DNA of 62,348 nucleotides from assembly GCA_001626765.1 (NCBI GenBank), contig LUOO01000103.1, positions 1 to 62,348 of the forward strand, read 5' to 3'. The position numbers and the translations under genes were made by a program. Source of the stretch: Maritimibacter sp. REDSEA-S28_B5. Lineage in GTDB: Bacteria; Pseudomonadota; Alphaproteobacteria; Rhodobacterales; Rhodobacteraceae. The notes under the pieces were generated by a model. It saw nothing but the letters and a program-made list of their open reading frames with translations, did not search any database and was not told the origin of the DNA. Shown here in pieces: positions 8,823 to 18,180 of the stretch (the first letter of the stretch is position 1; each line of letters begins with the position of its first letter).

Positions 8823-9797
8823 GTGCCACGAGAGTCGAAACAACAAGGGGCATCCCTTTTGGAACAATCGGTCAAACCCATCGCACCCGGCACCGGTGTC
8901 GCGGCCCGTAATCGGGCGGCCCGGACCGGCAAGACGGTCGAGGTGGCGCATACGCCGGAACGGCCGGCAGGGAACCACACCTATTCCAAACGGGATCTGA
9001 CCTACGCCAACACGTTCGACAACAAGTTTCAGGAACATCTGATCCGCTTCATGGAGATGCTGACGGGCAAGCTCCAGATCTTCGGCATGATCAAGAAGTT
9101 CGAGCGGCTGGGGGCGCCCACGGGCATTGATTTCTGGGCCGGCGCGCTTCAGGCCATGGGGATCGAGATCCGCACTCCCGAAGCGCAGTTCGCCAATATC
9201 CCCAAGACCGGGCCGGTGGTCGTGGTCGCCAACCATACGCATGGACTGGTCGACGGGATGATCATGGCGGAACTCATCGCCCGCGTTCGGCCCGATTTCC
9301 AGATCCTCACGCGCTCGGTCCTGACCGGGCTTGACGAGGTGGCGAGCTCGTTCCTGATCCCGGTGCCCTTTCCGCACGACCCGGAAGCGCAGGAAAAGGG
9401 CGTCGAGATGCGCAAGCTTGCCATGGACAGGCTCAAGTCCGGTGGCGTGATTGCCGTCTTCCCCTCGGGTGTGGTCGCGACATCGAAGACCTGGTTCGGC
9501 AAGCCCGAAGAGGCCGAGTGGAACCTATTCACTGCCCAGCTCATCCGTCGCTCCGGGGCCGAGGTCGTGCCGATCCATTTCCACGGCCACAACACGCGCG
9601 CCTACAACATCGCGAACAAGGTATCCGCGACCCTGCGGCAGGGCCTGCTCATCCACGAGATCGTGCGCGCCTGCAACATGGTGCATAGCCCGACAATCGG
9701 CGCGCCGCTGACCGACGCGCAGAAGGAACGGCTGACCAGCGACCCGCGCGGCTTCATCAGCTGGCTGCGCGACCATACGCTGGCGCTGAAGGACTGA
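8823..9797 (+). CDS. Lysophospholipid acyltransferase family protein (PlsC-like)
   Basis: A protein of up to 324 aa with the PlsC acyltransferase domain: VVVANHTHGLVDG, then VPFPHDPEA, and the glycerol-phosphate-site-like VFPSGVVATSK. The catalytic box has His138 and Asp144 with five residues between, or His140 and Asp144 with three, instead of the usual H-x4-D. It probably transfers an acyl chain to a lysophospholipid or related acceptor at the membrane; the exact substrate is unknown. Start is uncertain: GTG 8823 has no ribosome site, while TTG 8859 follows AAGGGG. It lies six bases after HPr and looks co-transcribed. Confidence 0.8.
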   Translation: MPRESKQQGASLLEQSVKPIAPGTGVAARNRAARTGKTVEVAHTPERPAGNHTYSKRDLTYANTFDNKFQEHLIRFMEMLTGKLQIFGMIKKFERLGAPTGIDFWAGALQAMGIEIRTPEAQFANIPKTGPVVVVANHTHGLVDGMIMAELIARVRPDFQILTRSVLTGLDEVASSFLIPVPFPHDPEAQEKGVEMRKLAMDRLKSGGVIAVFPSGVVATSKTWFGKPEEAEWNLFTAQLIRRSGAEVVPIHFHGHNTRAYNIANKVSATLRQGLLIHEIVRACNMVHSPTIGAPLTDAQKERLTSDPRGFISWLRDHTLALKD

Positions 9798-9814
9798 AAC
9801 GGGTGGTCTGACCC

Positions 9815-10690
9815 CTAGCGGGTCGGAACCGGCGTCTCGCCCCGGTAATCGTAAAACCCGCGTCCGGTCTTGCGCCCGAGCCAGCCGGCCTCGACATATT
9901 TCGTGAGCAGCGGGCAGGGCCGATACTTGGTATCCGCCAGCCCGTCATGGAGCACGTTCATGATGGCGAGGCAGGTGTCCAGACCGATGAAATCGGCCAG
10001 TTCCAGCGGCCCCATCGGGTGGTTGGCCCCGAGCTTCATGGATTCGTCGATGGACTTCACCGATCCGACTCCCTCGTAGAGCGTATAGACCGCTTCGTTG
10101 ATCATGGGCATCAGGATGCGGTTTACGATGAAGGCCGGGAAATCCTCGGCACTCGCCGCCGTCTTGCCGATGCGTTTCACCACCTCGAAACAGGCGTCAT
10201 AAGTCGGCTGGTCCGTGGCGATTCCACGGATCAGCTCCACGAGTTGCATGACGGGCACGGGATTCATGAAGTGAAATCCCATGAATTTCTCCGGTCGGTC
10301 GGTGCGCGAGGCGAGCCGGGTGATCGAGATCGAAGAAGTGTTCGAGGTCAGGATCGTGTGCGGCTTGAGATGCGGGATCAGGTCTTCGAAGATCGCCTGT
10401 TTCACGGTCTCACGTTCGGTCGCCGCCTCGATGATCAGATCGGTGGGGCCAAGGTCGGTGAGCGTGAGGGTCGTCCCGATCCGCGCCATCGCCTCGGACT
10501 TTTCCTCGGCGGTGATCTTTTCGCGTGATACCTGCCGTTCGAGGTTCTTGTCGATGATCGCGATGGCGGCGGTGAGCGCGTCCTGGTTCACGTCGGTGAG
10601 GAGCACCTCGTATCCCGCGAGCGCCAGCACATGCGCAATCCCGTTGCCCATCTGGCCCGCGCCGACAACGCCCACTTTCTCGATCGTCAT
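9815..10690 (-). CDS. hbd: 3-hydroxybutyryl-CoA dehydrogenase
   Basis: A 291-aa NAD-dependent enzyme starting MTIEKVGVVGAGQMG, with the GxGxxG dinucleotide-binding motif at residues 10-15. It also has TSNTSSISITRLA, catalytic-histidine region FMGFHFMNPVPVMQLVEL, and the C-terminal GPLELADFIGLDTCLAIM. It interconverts 3-hydroxybutyryl-CoA and acetoacetyl-CoA in C4 acyl-CoA metabolism. It is in the same orientation as etfBA but separated from them by the opposing DUF6473 gene. The stop lies 17 bases from the convergent acyltransferase gene. Confidence 0.93.
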   Translation of the reverse strand: MTIEKVGVVGAGQMGNGIAHVLALAGYEVLLTDVNQDALTAAIAIIDKNLERQVSREKITAEEKSEAMARIGTTLTLTDLGPTDLIIEAATERETVKQAIFEDLIPHLKPHTILTSNTSSISITRLASRTDRPEKFMGFHFMNPVPVMQLVELIRGIATDQPTYDACFEVVKRIGKTAASAEDFPAFIVNRILMPMINEAVYTLYEGVGSVKSIDESMKLGANHPMGPLELADFIGLDTCLAIMNVLHDGLADTKYRPCPLLTKYVEAGWLGRKTGRGFYDYRGETPVPTR

Positions 10691-10872
10691 GTGTCACCTC
10701 ATGTTGGTCCCGGTGACAATAGGCCCCCCGCTTGCGTCGCCGCAAGGGCCGAACCCGTTAACCAGCCGGTTTGAAATGTCGCCCGGATATGAACGGTCGT
10801 GTCTCGACTTAGGGATTTGGCAATCCTTTGTGCGCAGTCTCGACGCCGGGTGAATGAAATGGAGTGGGCGGA

Positions 10873-11700
10873 ATGGCCTATGAAAACCTCGGCGTCGCTG
10901 CCGTTGACTACATGCCGTGCAGATACGGCAAATCGAAACTTCTGTTCCGGGGACCGAAACGCAAGCTGGAACCGCCCTATGTCGCGGTGCTGGGCGGGAC
11001 GGAAACGTATGGAAAGTTCGTCGAACTGCCCTATCCCGAATTGACCGAGGGCGTGCTCGACATGCCCGTGGTTAACCTCGGATGCATCAATGCGGGGATC
11101 GACGTCTTTTCCAATGACCGCACGGTCGTGGAGATCTGTTCCAAGGCCGAGGCGACGGTCATCCAGGTGACCGGGGCGCAGAACATGTCGAACCGGTTCT
11201 ACGCCGTGCACCCCCGCCGCAATGATCGGTTCCTGCGCGCATCGAACCTGCTCAAGACGATCTACCGGGAAGTGGATTTTACCGAATTCCACTTCACGCG
11301 CCACCTGCTGACCACGCTGCGCGACGCGTCCGGGGATAAATTCGCCATGTTGGAACAAGAGTTGAAGGAAGCCTGGGTCGCCCGGATGAAGACGCTGGTG
11401 TCCAAGATCGACAGCCGCGTCGTGCTGCTCTGGCTGGGCGCGCACAGCCCGGATATCCCATCGACGGACACGTCGCATGGGTCGGATCCCCTCTTCGTGG
11501 ACCGGGCCATGATGGACGAGGTGGCGCCCTTCGTCGAGGATGTGGTCGAGGTCATCGTGTCGCCGGATGAGATCGCGGAGGGCTTCGCGGGCCTTGCCTT
11601 CAACGAGTTCGAAGAGGCGCAGGCGCGCGAGATGCTGGGGACAGTGGCCCATGCGCGCGCCGCCTCGGCGCTGAACCGGGCGCTGCGCAACCTGTTGTAA
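10873..11700 (+). CDS. DUF6473-like protein of unknown function
   Basis: A 275-aa protein without signal peptide or membrane segment. Its N-terminal block ([19 protein letters not shown], then [14 protein letters not shown] and [14 protein letters not shown]) matches a Rhodobacteraceae family I recall as DUF6473. GGTET and [10 protein letters not shown] look loosely like blocks of SGNH-fold esterases, but no catalytic triad can be assigned. ATG 10873 has GGAG nine bases upstream; GTG 10864 in the same frame is less likely. It sits opposite in direction between etfA and hbd. Function not recognised. Confidence 0.6.
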   Translation: MAYENLGVAAVDYMPCRYGKSKLLFRGPKRKLEPPYVAVLGGTETYGKFVELPYPELTEGVLDMPVVNLGCINAGIDVFSNDRTVVEICSKAEATVIQVTGAQNMSNRFYAVHPRRNDRFLRASNLLKTIYREVDFTEFHFTRHLLTTLRDASGDKFAMLEQELKEAWVARMKTLVSKIDSRVVLLWLGAHSPDIPSTDTSHGSDPLFVDRAMMDEVAPFVEDVVEVIVSPDEIAEGFAGLAFNEFEEAQAREMLGTVAHARAASALNRALRNLL

Positions 11701-11721
11701 GGCGCCTGAGCAGGACCAAGC

Positions 11722-11750
11722 AAAAGGCCCGCCGAACTGGCGGGCCTTTC
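11722..11750. terminator. Bidirectional terminator between DUF6473 gene and etfA
   Basis: An 11-bp perfect stem, AAAGGCCCGCC and GGCGGGCCTTT, with a 5-base loop lies between the convergent stops at 11700 and 11785. Short T runs are present on both strands. Confidence 0.8.
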
Positions 11751-11784
11751 GTGATGTCCCGGCAGAATGGGGTCCCACCCCGTC

Positions 11785-12711
11785 CTAGAGCTTCTCGATG
11801 AGTTCCGGCACGACGGTGAAGAGATCGCCCACGAGGCCGTAGTCGGCGACCTGGAAGATCGGGGCTTCTTCGTCCTTGTTGATCGCGACGATGATCTTCG
11901 AGTCCTTCATGCCCGCGAGGTGCTGGATCGCGCCCGAGATGCCGACGGCGACGTAGAGATCCGGCGCCACGACCTTGCCGGTCTGGCCGACTTGCCAGTC
12001 GTTCGGGGCAAAGCCCGAATCGACCGCGGCGCGGGAGGCGCCGACGGCGGCGCCCAGCTTGTCGGCCAGCTTCTCGATCAGCGCGAAGTCTTCTTGCGAG
12101 CCGACGCCACGCCCGCCCGACACGACGATACCCGCCGAGGTCAGTTCCGGACGATCGCTTTCGGCCACCTTGTCCTCGACCCAGGACGACAGGCCCGAGG
12201 CCGCCGGCGCGTCGATGGTTTCCACGCCCGCCGAACCGCCGTCACCCGCCGCGTCGAAGGTCGAGGTCCGGAAGGTGATAACCTTCTTTTCATCTTTCGA
12301 CTTTACCGTCTGGATGGCGTTCCCGGCATAGACCGGACGCTCGAACGTATCGGCATCCACAACGGCGGAGACATCCGACAGCACCATCACATCCAGCAGG
12401 GCTGCGACACGCGGGAAGATGTTCTTGGCATCCGTCGTGGCCGGCGCGACGATGTGGGAATAATCCCCCGCCAGCGACACGATCAGATCGGCGGTGGCTT
12501 CGGCCAGACGATGACCGAGGCTGTCGCCTTCGGCCACGAGCACCTTGGCCACGCCGTCGATCTTGGCGGCGGCTTCACCGGCTTGAGCGGCGGACGACCC
12601 GGCGCAGAGCACGGTCACGTCGCCCAGCGACTTGGCGGCGGTCACGGCCTTTGCGGTCGCATCGAGCGACAGTTCGCCATTGTTGACTTCACCGAGGAGG
12701 AGAACAGCCAT
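11785..12711 (-). CDS. etfA: Electron transfer flavoprotein alpha subunit
   Basis: A 308-aa ETF alpha chain. The C-terminal FAD domain shows [49 protein letters not shown] and [18 protein letters not shown], all diagnostic. With EtfB it accepts electrons from acyl-CoA dehydrogenases such as Mcd and delivers them to ETF-ubiquinone oxidoreductase, encoded at 30729-32378. Its ATG shares one base with the etfB stop (TGATG), so the two are translationally coupled. Confidence 0.96.
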   Translation of the reverse strand: MAVLLLGEVNNGELSLDATAKAVTAAKSLGDVTVLCAGSSAAQAGEAAAKIDGVAKVLVAEGDSLGHRLAEATADLIVSLAGDYSHIVAPATTDAKNIFPRVAALLDVMVLSDVSAVVDADTFERPVYAGNAIQTVKSKDEKKVITFRTSTFDAAGDGGSAGVETIDAPAASGLSSWVEDKVAESDRPELTSAGIVVSGGRGVGSQEDFALIEKLADKLGAAVGASRAAVDSGFAPNDWQVGQTGKVVAPDLYVAVGISGAIQHLAGMKDSKIIVAINKDEEAPIFQVADYGLVGDLFTVVPELIEKL

Positions 12712-13469
12712 CAGATAGCCCCCGCTTCTTTGAGTTTCGACACAAGCTCATCGACGCTTTCGACCTTGATGCCCGCGGACCGGGTCGGCGGCTCGGAGGT
12801 CTTGACGATTTCCAGACGCGGGCTGACGTCGACGCCGTAATCGGCGGCGGTCTTCTCATCCAGCGGCTTTTTCTTGGCCTTCATGATGTTGGGCAAGCTC
12901 GCATAGCGCGGCTCGTTGAGGCGCAGGTCGGCGGTGACGATGCAGGGCAGCTTGACCTCGATGGTCTGCAGGCCGCCATCGACTTCGCGGGTCACTTTCG
13001 CGCTGTCGCCGTCGAGATCGAGGTCCGAGGCAAAGGTCGCCTGACCCCAGCCGAGGAGCGCCGACAGCATCTGGCCGGTCGCGTTCATGTCGTTGTCGAT
13101 CGCCTGCTTGCCGGCGATGACGAGCTTGGGCTGTTCCTCGTCGACCACGGCCTTGAGGATCTTGGCCACCGCCAGCGGCTCGATGTCGGTGTGCACGTCG
13201 TCGGCAGCCACCACGAGGATCGCGCGGTCGGCCCCCATCGCGAGCGCCGTGCGCAGGGTTTCCTGCGCCTGCTTGACGCCAATGGAAACGACCACGACTT
13301 CCTCGGCCTTGCCCGCTTCCTTCAGCCGGATCGCCTCTTCCACGGCGATCTCGTCGAAGGGGTTCATCGACATCTTGACGTTAGCGAGATCGACACCCGA
13401 GCCATCGGACTTCACCTTGGCCTTCACGTTGTAGTCGATCACGCGCTTCACAGGCACCAGCACCTTCAT
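12711..13469 (-). CDS. etfB: Electron transfer flavoprotein beta subunit
   Basis: A 252-aa ETF beta chain starting [20 protein letters not shown]. It has the family signature [17 protein letters not shown] and the AMP-binding region [31 protein letters not shown]. The ATG at 13469 gives the standard length; the frame stays open upstream without similarity. It is the first gene of the etfB-etfA unit, transcribed from the region 13470-13762. Confidence 0.96.
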   Translation of the reverse strand: MKVLVPVKRVIDYNVKAKVKSDGSGVDLANVKMSMNPFDEIAVEEAIRLKEAGKAEEVVVVSIGVKQAQETLRTALAMGADRAILVVAADDVHTDIEPLAVAKILKAVVDEEQPKLVIAGKQAIDNDMNATGQMLSALLGWGQATFASDLDLDGDSAKVTREVDGGLQTIEVKLPCIVTADLRLNEPRYASLPNIMKAKKKPLDEKTAADYGVDVSPRLEIVKTSEPPTRSAGIKVESVDELVSKLKEAGAI

Positions 13470-13762
13470 GAGCGGTTTCTCCCAAATTGGCCCTTGGCTT
13501 GCGCCGGGGGCGTTCAAGTCTGGTGCATGGTGTAGCGGGTGGAGGTCCCGGTTCACAATGCCAAAGCGACATAAAATGACCCAGCGACGCCGCGTTTCCC
13601 CATGTTTCTGTATACTCTCGGCGGTTATCTGTATGCGAGATCGCTGTTAGCGCATGACACCCGAAAGCGTGACGCCAAGGGAGAGGTCAAGTAATCTCCC
13701 GGCCAGGAATCGCGATCGGAAAACTCGGTCAGGGATCCCGGACACCTCGGAGGAAGCCCACC

Positions 13763-14233
13763 ATGACCACCTTGCCGGACCCCGACATCGTCGAGGTCGA
13801 GCCAAAGCGCCTCGCCGGAGTCGCGCAAGCCTACACGCTGGAGACACGTGGCGAGATTCCAAGCCTTTACAAAAAGTTCTTCGAGATCGAGGGAGAGTTG
13901 GAGGCGGTGGTCGAGCGCGTCCTCTATGGCGTATCGATGGATACACGGCCCGATGGTCGTTTCCGATACGGCGTCGGCTTCGAGGTGTCGCGCGAGATCG
14001 ACCTCCCGGAGGGGGCCTGTTTCATGGCGCTGGGGGGCGGGGCATACGCTGTGTTCTCGCTCGACATCCTGCCCTCCGACCTGCCCCGACATTTCGATAC
14101 GATCTTCTCGGATTGGCTGCCGGGGTCGTCGTTCCGCCAGCGCGAGGGCGCAGTGTTCGAGCGCTACGGGAGCGAACCGGATCCCCGGACGGGGGCGATG
14201 ACGGTTGAAGTCTGGGTGCCGGTGACGGCGTGA
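13763..14233 (+). CDS. GyrI-like / AraC effector-binding domain protein
   Basis: A 156-aa single-domain protein. Motifs fit a stand-alone SOUL/GyrI-like small-molecule-binding fold: an N-terminal strand VEPKRLAGVAQAYTL, YGVSMDTRPDGRFRYGVGFEV, ALGGGAYAVFS, and a C-terminal FERYGSEPDPRTGAMTVEVWVPV. The C-terminal acidic and aromatic residues are typical of the ligand pocket. Such proteins sense or sequester small hydrophobic compounds; the ligand is unknown. It stops one base before the convergent smpB stop. Confidence 0.7.
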   Translation: MTTLPDPDIVEVEPKRLAGVAQAYTLETRGEIPSLYKKFFEIEGELEAVVERVLYGVSMDTRPDGRFRYGVGFEVSREIDLPEGACFMALGGGAYAVFSLDILPSDLPRHFDTIFSDWLPGSSFRQREGAVFERYGSEPDPRTGAMTVEVWVPVTA

Positions 14234-14234
14234 G

Positions 14235-14711
14235 CTAGCCGTTCTGCTTGAGAAGCCGCTGCTTCTGGCGGTTCCAGTCGGATTTCGCCTCGTCGGCCCG
14301 TTTATCGTGCAATTTCTTACCCTTGGCGATGCCGATCTTGATCTTCGCGATGCCCTTGTGGTTGAAATAAAGCACCAGCGGCACAAGCGTCATGCCCTCG
14401 CGCTGGGTGGCTTTCCACATGCGGGCAAGCTCCTTGCGGTTGGCGAGCAGCTTGCGGCGGCGCCGTTCCTCGTGACCCCAGGTCTTGGCCTGTTCGTAGG
14501 GCGCGATGTGGGCGTTTACGAGCCAGAGTTCACCGTTCTCCACGGCGGCATAGCTTTCGGCGATATGGGTGCCGCCGATCCGCATGGATTTCACTTCGGA
14601 CCCCATGAGCACGATGCCGCATTCGAGGTCCTCCTCGATCGCGTAGTCATGCCGCGCCCGTCGGTTCTCGGCGATCACCTTGTAGTTCTTGTCGTCGTCT
14701 TTTTTTGCCAT
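14235..14711 (-). CDS. smpB: SsrA-binding protein SmpB
   Basis: A 158-aa trans-translation factor with the core [29 protein letters not shown] and [25 protein letters not shown] and the basic C-terminal tail [23 protein letters not shown]. It delivers tmRNA to stalled ribosomes. It lies downstream of dapA and the GNAT gene on the same strand. Confidence 0.97.
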   Translation of the reverse strand: MAKKDDDKNYKVIAENRRARHDYAIEEDLECGIVLMGSEVKSMRIGGTHIAESYAAVENGELWLVNAHIAPYEQAKTWGHEERRRRKLLANRKELARMWKATQREGMTLVPLVLYFNHKGIAKIKIGIAKGKKLHDKRADEAKSDWNRQKQRLLKQNG

Positions 14712-14752
14712 GGTCCCCCCATATAGGCGGGCCGGGCGCTTCGGGAAAGGGG

Positions 14753-15202
14753 TCAGAGGGTTTTGGACATGGCCCAGTTGTGCAGCGCGACACCACTGCG
14801 GACGAAATCCCGGCGTTCACCGGTGACGAAGCCCTCACGCGCGAAAAAAGGGCGCGCGACTTCGCTCGCCTCGACATGGAGCCGGGACAGTCCGGCCTCG
14901 CGGGCCGCCGCGATGAGCATTGCTAAGAGCGCCCGGCCTGCCCCGCGCGGATGAACGTAGAAGCAGTCGATGTGGCCATCTGGTTCGAGCTCGATGAACC
15001 CGGTGACGCCCACCGCGCCCTCGGCCACCCAGACACTGCGCCCATCCGCCTCGCGGTCCGAGAATTTGGCCACATCCGGTGCCGGACTCCAGACCGCGCA
15101 TTGTTCGGGGGAATAGAACAACGCGGCGGTCTCGTGGACCGCCGCGTGAAAGATCTGGGCCAATGCGCCGGCGTCCTCGGGACGGTAGCGCCGGATCTGC
15201 AT
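14753..15202 (-). CDS. GNAT family N-acetyltransferase
   Basis: A 149-aa GNAT-fold protein, [18 protein letters not shown] at the start, with the acetyl-CoA-binding motif A region ([19 protein letters not shown]) and motif B ([11 protein letters not shown]). The acceptor is unknown. Its ATG shares one base with the dapA stop (TGATG), so it is co-translated with dapA. Close relatives are often annotated as YafP-like or general acetyltransferases. Confidence 0.85.
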   Translation of the reverse strand: MQIRRYRPEDAGALAQIFHAAVHETAALFYSPEQCAVWSPAPDVAKFSDREADGRSVWVAEGAVGVTGFIELEPDGHIDCFYVHPRGAGRALLAMLIAAAREAGLSRLHVEASEVARPFFAREGFVTGERRDFVRSGVALHNWAMSKTL

Positions 15203-16074
15203 CAGTTGAGCAAGCCCGCGTGGCGCATGGCGGCATCCATGGCCGCCTTGGTTTCGTCCGTGAGCGGCATGAGCGGCAGGCGCACGTCCTCCTCGATCAG
15301 CCCCAGCTGCGACATGCCGTATTTCGCGCCCGACACGCCTGGCTCCATGAACACGGCGCGGTGCAGCGGCATGAGACGGTCCTGCACTTCGAGCGCCCCC
15401 GCATAATCGCCCGCGAGGCACAGCTCCTGCACCTGAGCGCAAAGCTTCGGCGCGATGTTGGCGGTGACCGAGATGCAGCCGACGCCGCCCATGGCGTTGA
15501 ACCCATGTGCTGTGGCGTCTTCGCCCGATAGCTGCACGAAATCCTTGCCGCAGGTGTCGCGCTGCCAAGCCACGCGGGCGAGGTCGCCGGTCGCGTCCTT
15601 CACGCCCACGATCATCTCGTGCTTGGCAAGCTCGCCCATGGTCGCGGGCGACATGTCCACGACCGAGCGGCCGGGGATGTTGTAGATCACGATGGGCAGG
15701 CCGATGTCGGCCACGGCGAGGAAATGGGCCAGTAGCCCTGCCTGAGTCGGCTTGTTGTAATAGGGCGTCACGACGAGCGCGGCATCGGCACCGACGTCCT
15801 TGGCATGTTGGACATGGTGCAGCGCCTCGACCGTATTGTTGGACCCGGCGCCCGCGATCACCTGAAGCCGGCCGGCGGCGTGATTGACCACGGTCTCGAC
15901 CACCATCTCGTGCTCTTCGTGGAGCAGTGTGGGGCTTTCGCCCGTGGTGCCGACGGGGACGAGACCGTGCGACCCTTGGTCCACATGCCAGTCGACGAGG
16001 CGTTTGAGCGCATCGGTATCCACCGCGCCGTCCTTGAACGGCGTGACAAGGGCCGGATAGGATCCTTTGAACAT
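15202..16074 (-). CDS. dapA: 4-hydroxy-tetrahydrodipicolinate synthase
   Basis: A 290-aa enzyme of lysine and meso-diaminopimelate synthesis, condensing pyruvate with aspartate semialdehyde. It shows GTTGESPTL (residues 42-50), Tyr131 in [10 protein letters not shown] and the Schiff-base lysine Lys159 in [10 protein letters not shown]. Start [13 protein letters not shown] is typical. It heads a minus-strand run with the GNAT gene and smpB and diverges from slt. Confidence 0.95.
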   Translation of the reverse strand: MFKGSYPALVTPFKDGAVDTDALKRLVDWHVDQGSHGLVPVGTTGESPTLLHEEHEMVVETVVNHAAGRLQVIAGAGSNNTVEALHHVQHAKDVGADAALVVTPYYNKPTQAGLLAHFLAVADIGLPIVIYNIPGRSVVDMSPATMGELAKHEMIVGVKDATGDLARVAWQRDTCGKDFVQLSGEDATAHGFNAMGGVGCISVTANIAPKLCAQVQELCLAGDYAGALEVQDRLMPLHRAVFMEPGVSGAKYGMSQLGLIEEDVRLPLMPLTDETKAAMDAAMRHAGLLN

Positions 16075-16218
16075 GACACGCTCCTTTTATGTGCTGGCCG
16101 GGTTTGGCCATGACGGGCTGACTCGCCCCGGTTAAAACGCGGCGGAAACTAGCCGCGATACGGGGAAATGCCAAGAATGTGTGTTGAGGGCACGGCGCGT
16201 CACGCTAGAGGTATCGCT

Positions 16219-18180
16219 ATGACGACATTTGCCATCCGACAAATCCGCCTGATCTTTCTTTGTTTCCTTGGGCTTGCCAACCCTGCGCTGGCGCAGGACC
16301 CAGCAAGCGTCGAGGCGCTGAAACGTGCCGTGGCGCTCGAGGCCGAGGGGAAATGGACCGAGGCGCTCGAGGCCGCCGGTGCGCCGGGGTCGGTGTCGCG
16401 CGACATCGTGGAATGGCAGCGGCTGCGCGCAGGCAACGGCACATTTGCCCAAACCGTCGATTTTCTCGAACGGCGTGGGGATTGGCCGGGGCTCGACCTG
16501 CTTCGGTCACGATCCGAGAAAAACATTCCGGCGGATGCGATACGGGGCGACGTGCTCAGGTTCTTTGCCGAAGTAAAGCCCGAAACCGGCACTGGCGCGT
16601 TGCGCTACGCCCGCGCCCTTTGGGAGACGGATCAGCGCGAGGCGGCGATGGCCGAGGCCAAGCGGGCCTGGACCACCATGTCGCTTACCGCCTCGGAGGA
16701 AGAGCAGTTCATGCACGACTGGCCCAAGACGTTGGGCGAGTTGCATTGGGAACGGATGGACATGCTTTTGTGGCGGGGGCTCACGTCTCAGGCCGAGCGT
16801 CACATGGCGAGGGTGGACAGCGAACATCAGGCGCTCGCCCGCGCGCGGATCGGGCTGCGCGAGGCGGCCGCGGGGGTCGACGGGCTGATCGAACGCGTGC
16901 CCGCCGCGCTCGCAGATGATCCCGGGCTGGCCTACGAGCGGTTTCTCTGGCGGGCCAACAAGGGCCGCAATGAGGATGCCATCGCGCTTCTGTCCGAACG
17001 GTCGGTGTCGGAGGCGGCGCTAGGGCGGCCCGACGACTGGGGCCGGTGGCGGCGCACCTATGCGCGGCAGCTGATGCGGGCGGGCGAATATCAGACTGCC
17101 TATGACATCGCCGCGAACCATTTCATGACCGAAGGCTGGAATGGCGCGGACAGCGAATGGCTCGCCGGTTATCTGGCGCTGCGGTTCCTTGATCAGCCGG
17201 AACAGGCGCTCGCCCATTTCCAGAAATTCCGCACCATGGTCGACACGCCCATCAGCCTGTCGCGGGCCGGGTATTTCGAGGGTCGTGCGCTGGAGGCTCT
17301 GGGTCGCGATGACGAGGCGCAGGCGGCCTATGCCTTTGGCGGCGGGCATCAGACGGCTTTTTATGGTCTTTTGGCGGCGGAAAAGGCCGGGATGCCGCTC
17401 GATCCTGCGCTGGCCGGGACCGAAGATTTCTCGGGCTTCGAGAGCGCGAGTTTCTGGGATCTTCCGATCATGGAGGCTGCGCGGCTGGCGCAGGCGGTGG
17501 GCGACACCTATCTTGCCGAACGGTTCGTCATCCACCTGTCCGAGCGGCTCGACCGCCACGAAACGGGGCAGCTTGCGGCCTGGGCTGAAAGCGTCGATGC
17601 CCATTACATCGCGCTCAAGATCGCTAAATATAACGCGGGCTTCGGCAAGGTGCTCGAAGCCGCCTATTTCCCGGTGCCCGAGATCGGCAAGGGCAATCCC
17701 ACCGTGCCGCGGGCGCTCGAGCTGTCGATTGCGCGACGCGAGAGCGAGTTCAACCACGTGGTCAAATCACCCGCCGGGGCGCTTGGTCTCATGCAGCTCA
17801 TGCCGGGCACGGCCAAGGACATGGCGACGCGGATCGGCATCCCCTATGAGCCGGCCAAGCTGACCACCGATCCCGGCTACAATACGCGGCTGGGGTCGGA
17901 ATACCTCGCTCATCTGATGGAGCGCTACGGCAGCAATCCGGTGCTGATCGCGGTCGGCTACAACGCGGGACCGGGGCGGGCCAATTCGTGGAGCGACTTG
18001 AACGGTGACCCGCGCGACCCCTCGGTCGACATCGTCGACTGGATCGAGATGATCCCTTTTGAGGAAACCCAGACCTATGTCATGCGCGTGTCCGAGAGCC
18101 TGCCGATCTACGAGGCGCGGCTCACGGGCAAGGTGCCCGAGGGACCGCTCGACTTCACGAGTCTGCTGAAACGGAAGTGA
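16219..18180 (+). CDS. slt: Soluble lytic murein transglycosylase (Slt70-like)
   Basis: A 653-aa periplasmic enzyme. Signal peptide with cleavage probably after ANPALA (about residue 23), a long alpha-helical superhelical region (~30-480), then a C-terminal SLT domain. The catalytic glutamate is E508 in RRESEFNHVVKSPAGALGLMQLMPGTA; GYNAGPGRANSW follows. It cleaves peptidoglycan to 1,6-anhydro-muropeptides. ATG 16219 has AGAGG eight bases upstream. The 3' end overlaps the convergent EamA gene by 26 bases. Confidence 0.93.
   Translation: MTTFAIRQIRLIFLCFLGLANPALAQDPASVEALKRAVALEAEGKWTEALEAAGAPGSVSRDIVEWQRLRAGNGTFAQTVDFLERRGDWPGLDLLRSRSEKNIPADAIRGDVLRFFAEVKPETGTGALRYARALWETDQREAAMAEAKRAWTTMSLTASEEEQFMHDWPKTLGELHWERMDMLLWRGLTSQAERHMARVDSEHQALARARIGLREAAAGVDGLIERVPAALADDPGLAYERFLWRANKGRNEDAIALLSERSVSEAALGRPDDWGRWRRTYARQLMRAGEYQTAYDIAANHFMTEGWNGADSEWLAGYLALRFLDQPEQALAHFQKFRTMVDTPISLSRAGYFEGRALEALGRDDEAQAAYAFGGGHQTAFYGLLAAEKAGMPLDPALAGTEDFSGFESASFWDLPIMEAARLAQAVGDTYLAERFVIHLSERLDRHETGQLAAWAESVDAHYIALKIAKYNAGFGKVLEAAYFPVPEIGKGNPTVPRALELSIARRESEFNHVVKSPAGALGLMQLMPGTAKDMATRIGIPYEPAKLTTDPGYNTRLGSEYLAHLMERYGSNPVLIAVGYNAGPGRANSWSDLNGDPRDPSVDIVDWIEMIPFEETQTYVMRVSESLPIYEARLTGKVPEGPLDFTSLLKRK

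Noticed and set aside
13468..13650. Short frame between etfB and the GyrI-like gene
   Set aside because: No ribosome site, no similarity, Arg/Cys-rich short sequence; treated as non-coding promoter region.
14753..16174. 473-codon frame joining the GNAT protein to upstream sequence
   Set aside because: The upstream portion is a shifted reading of dapA; the GNAT protein starts at ATG 15202, coupled to the dapA stop.
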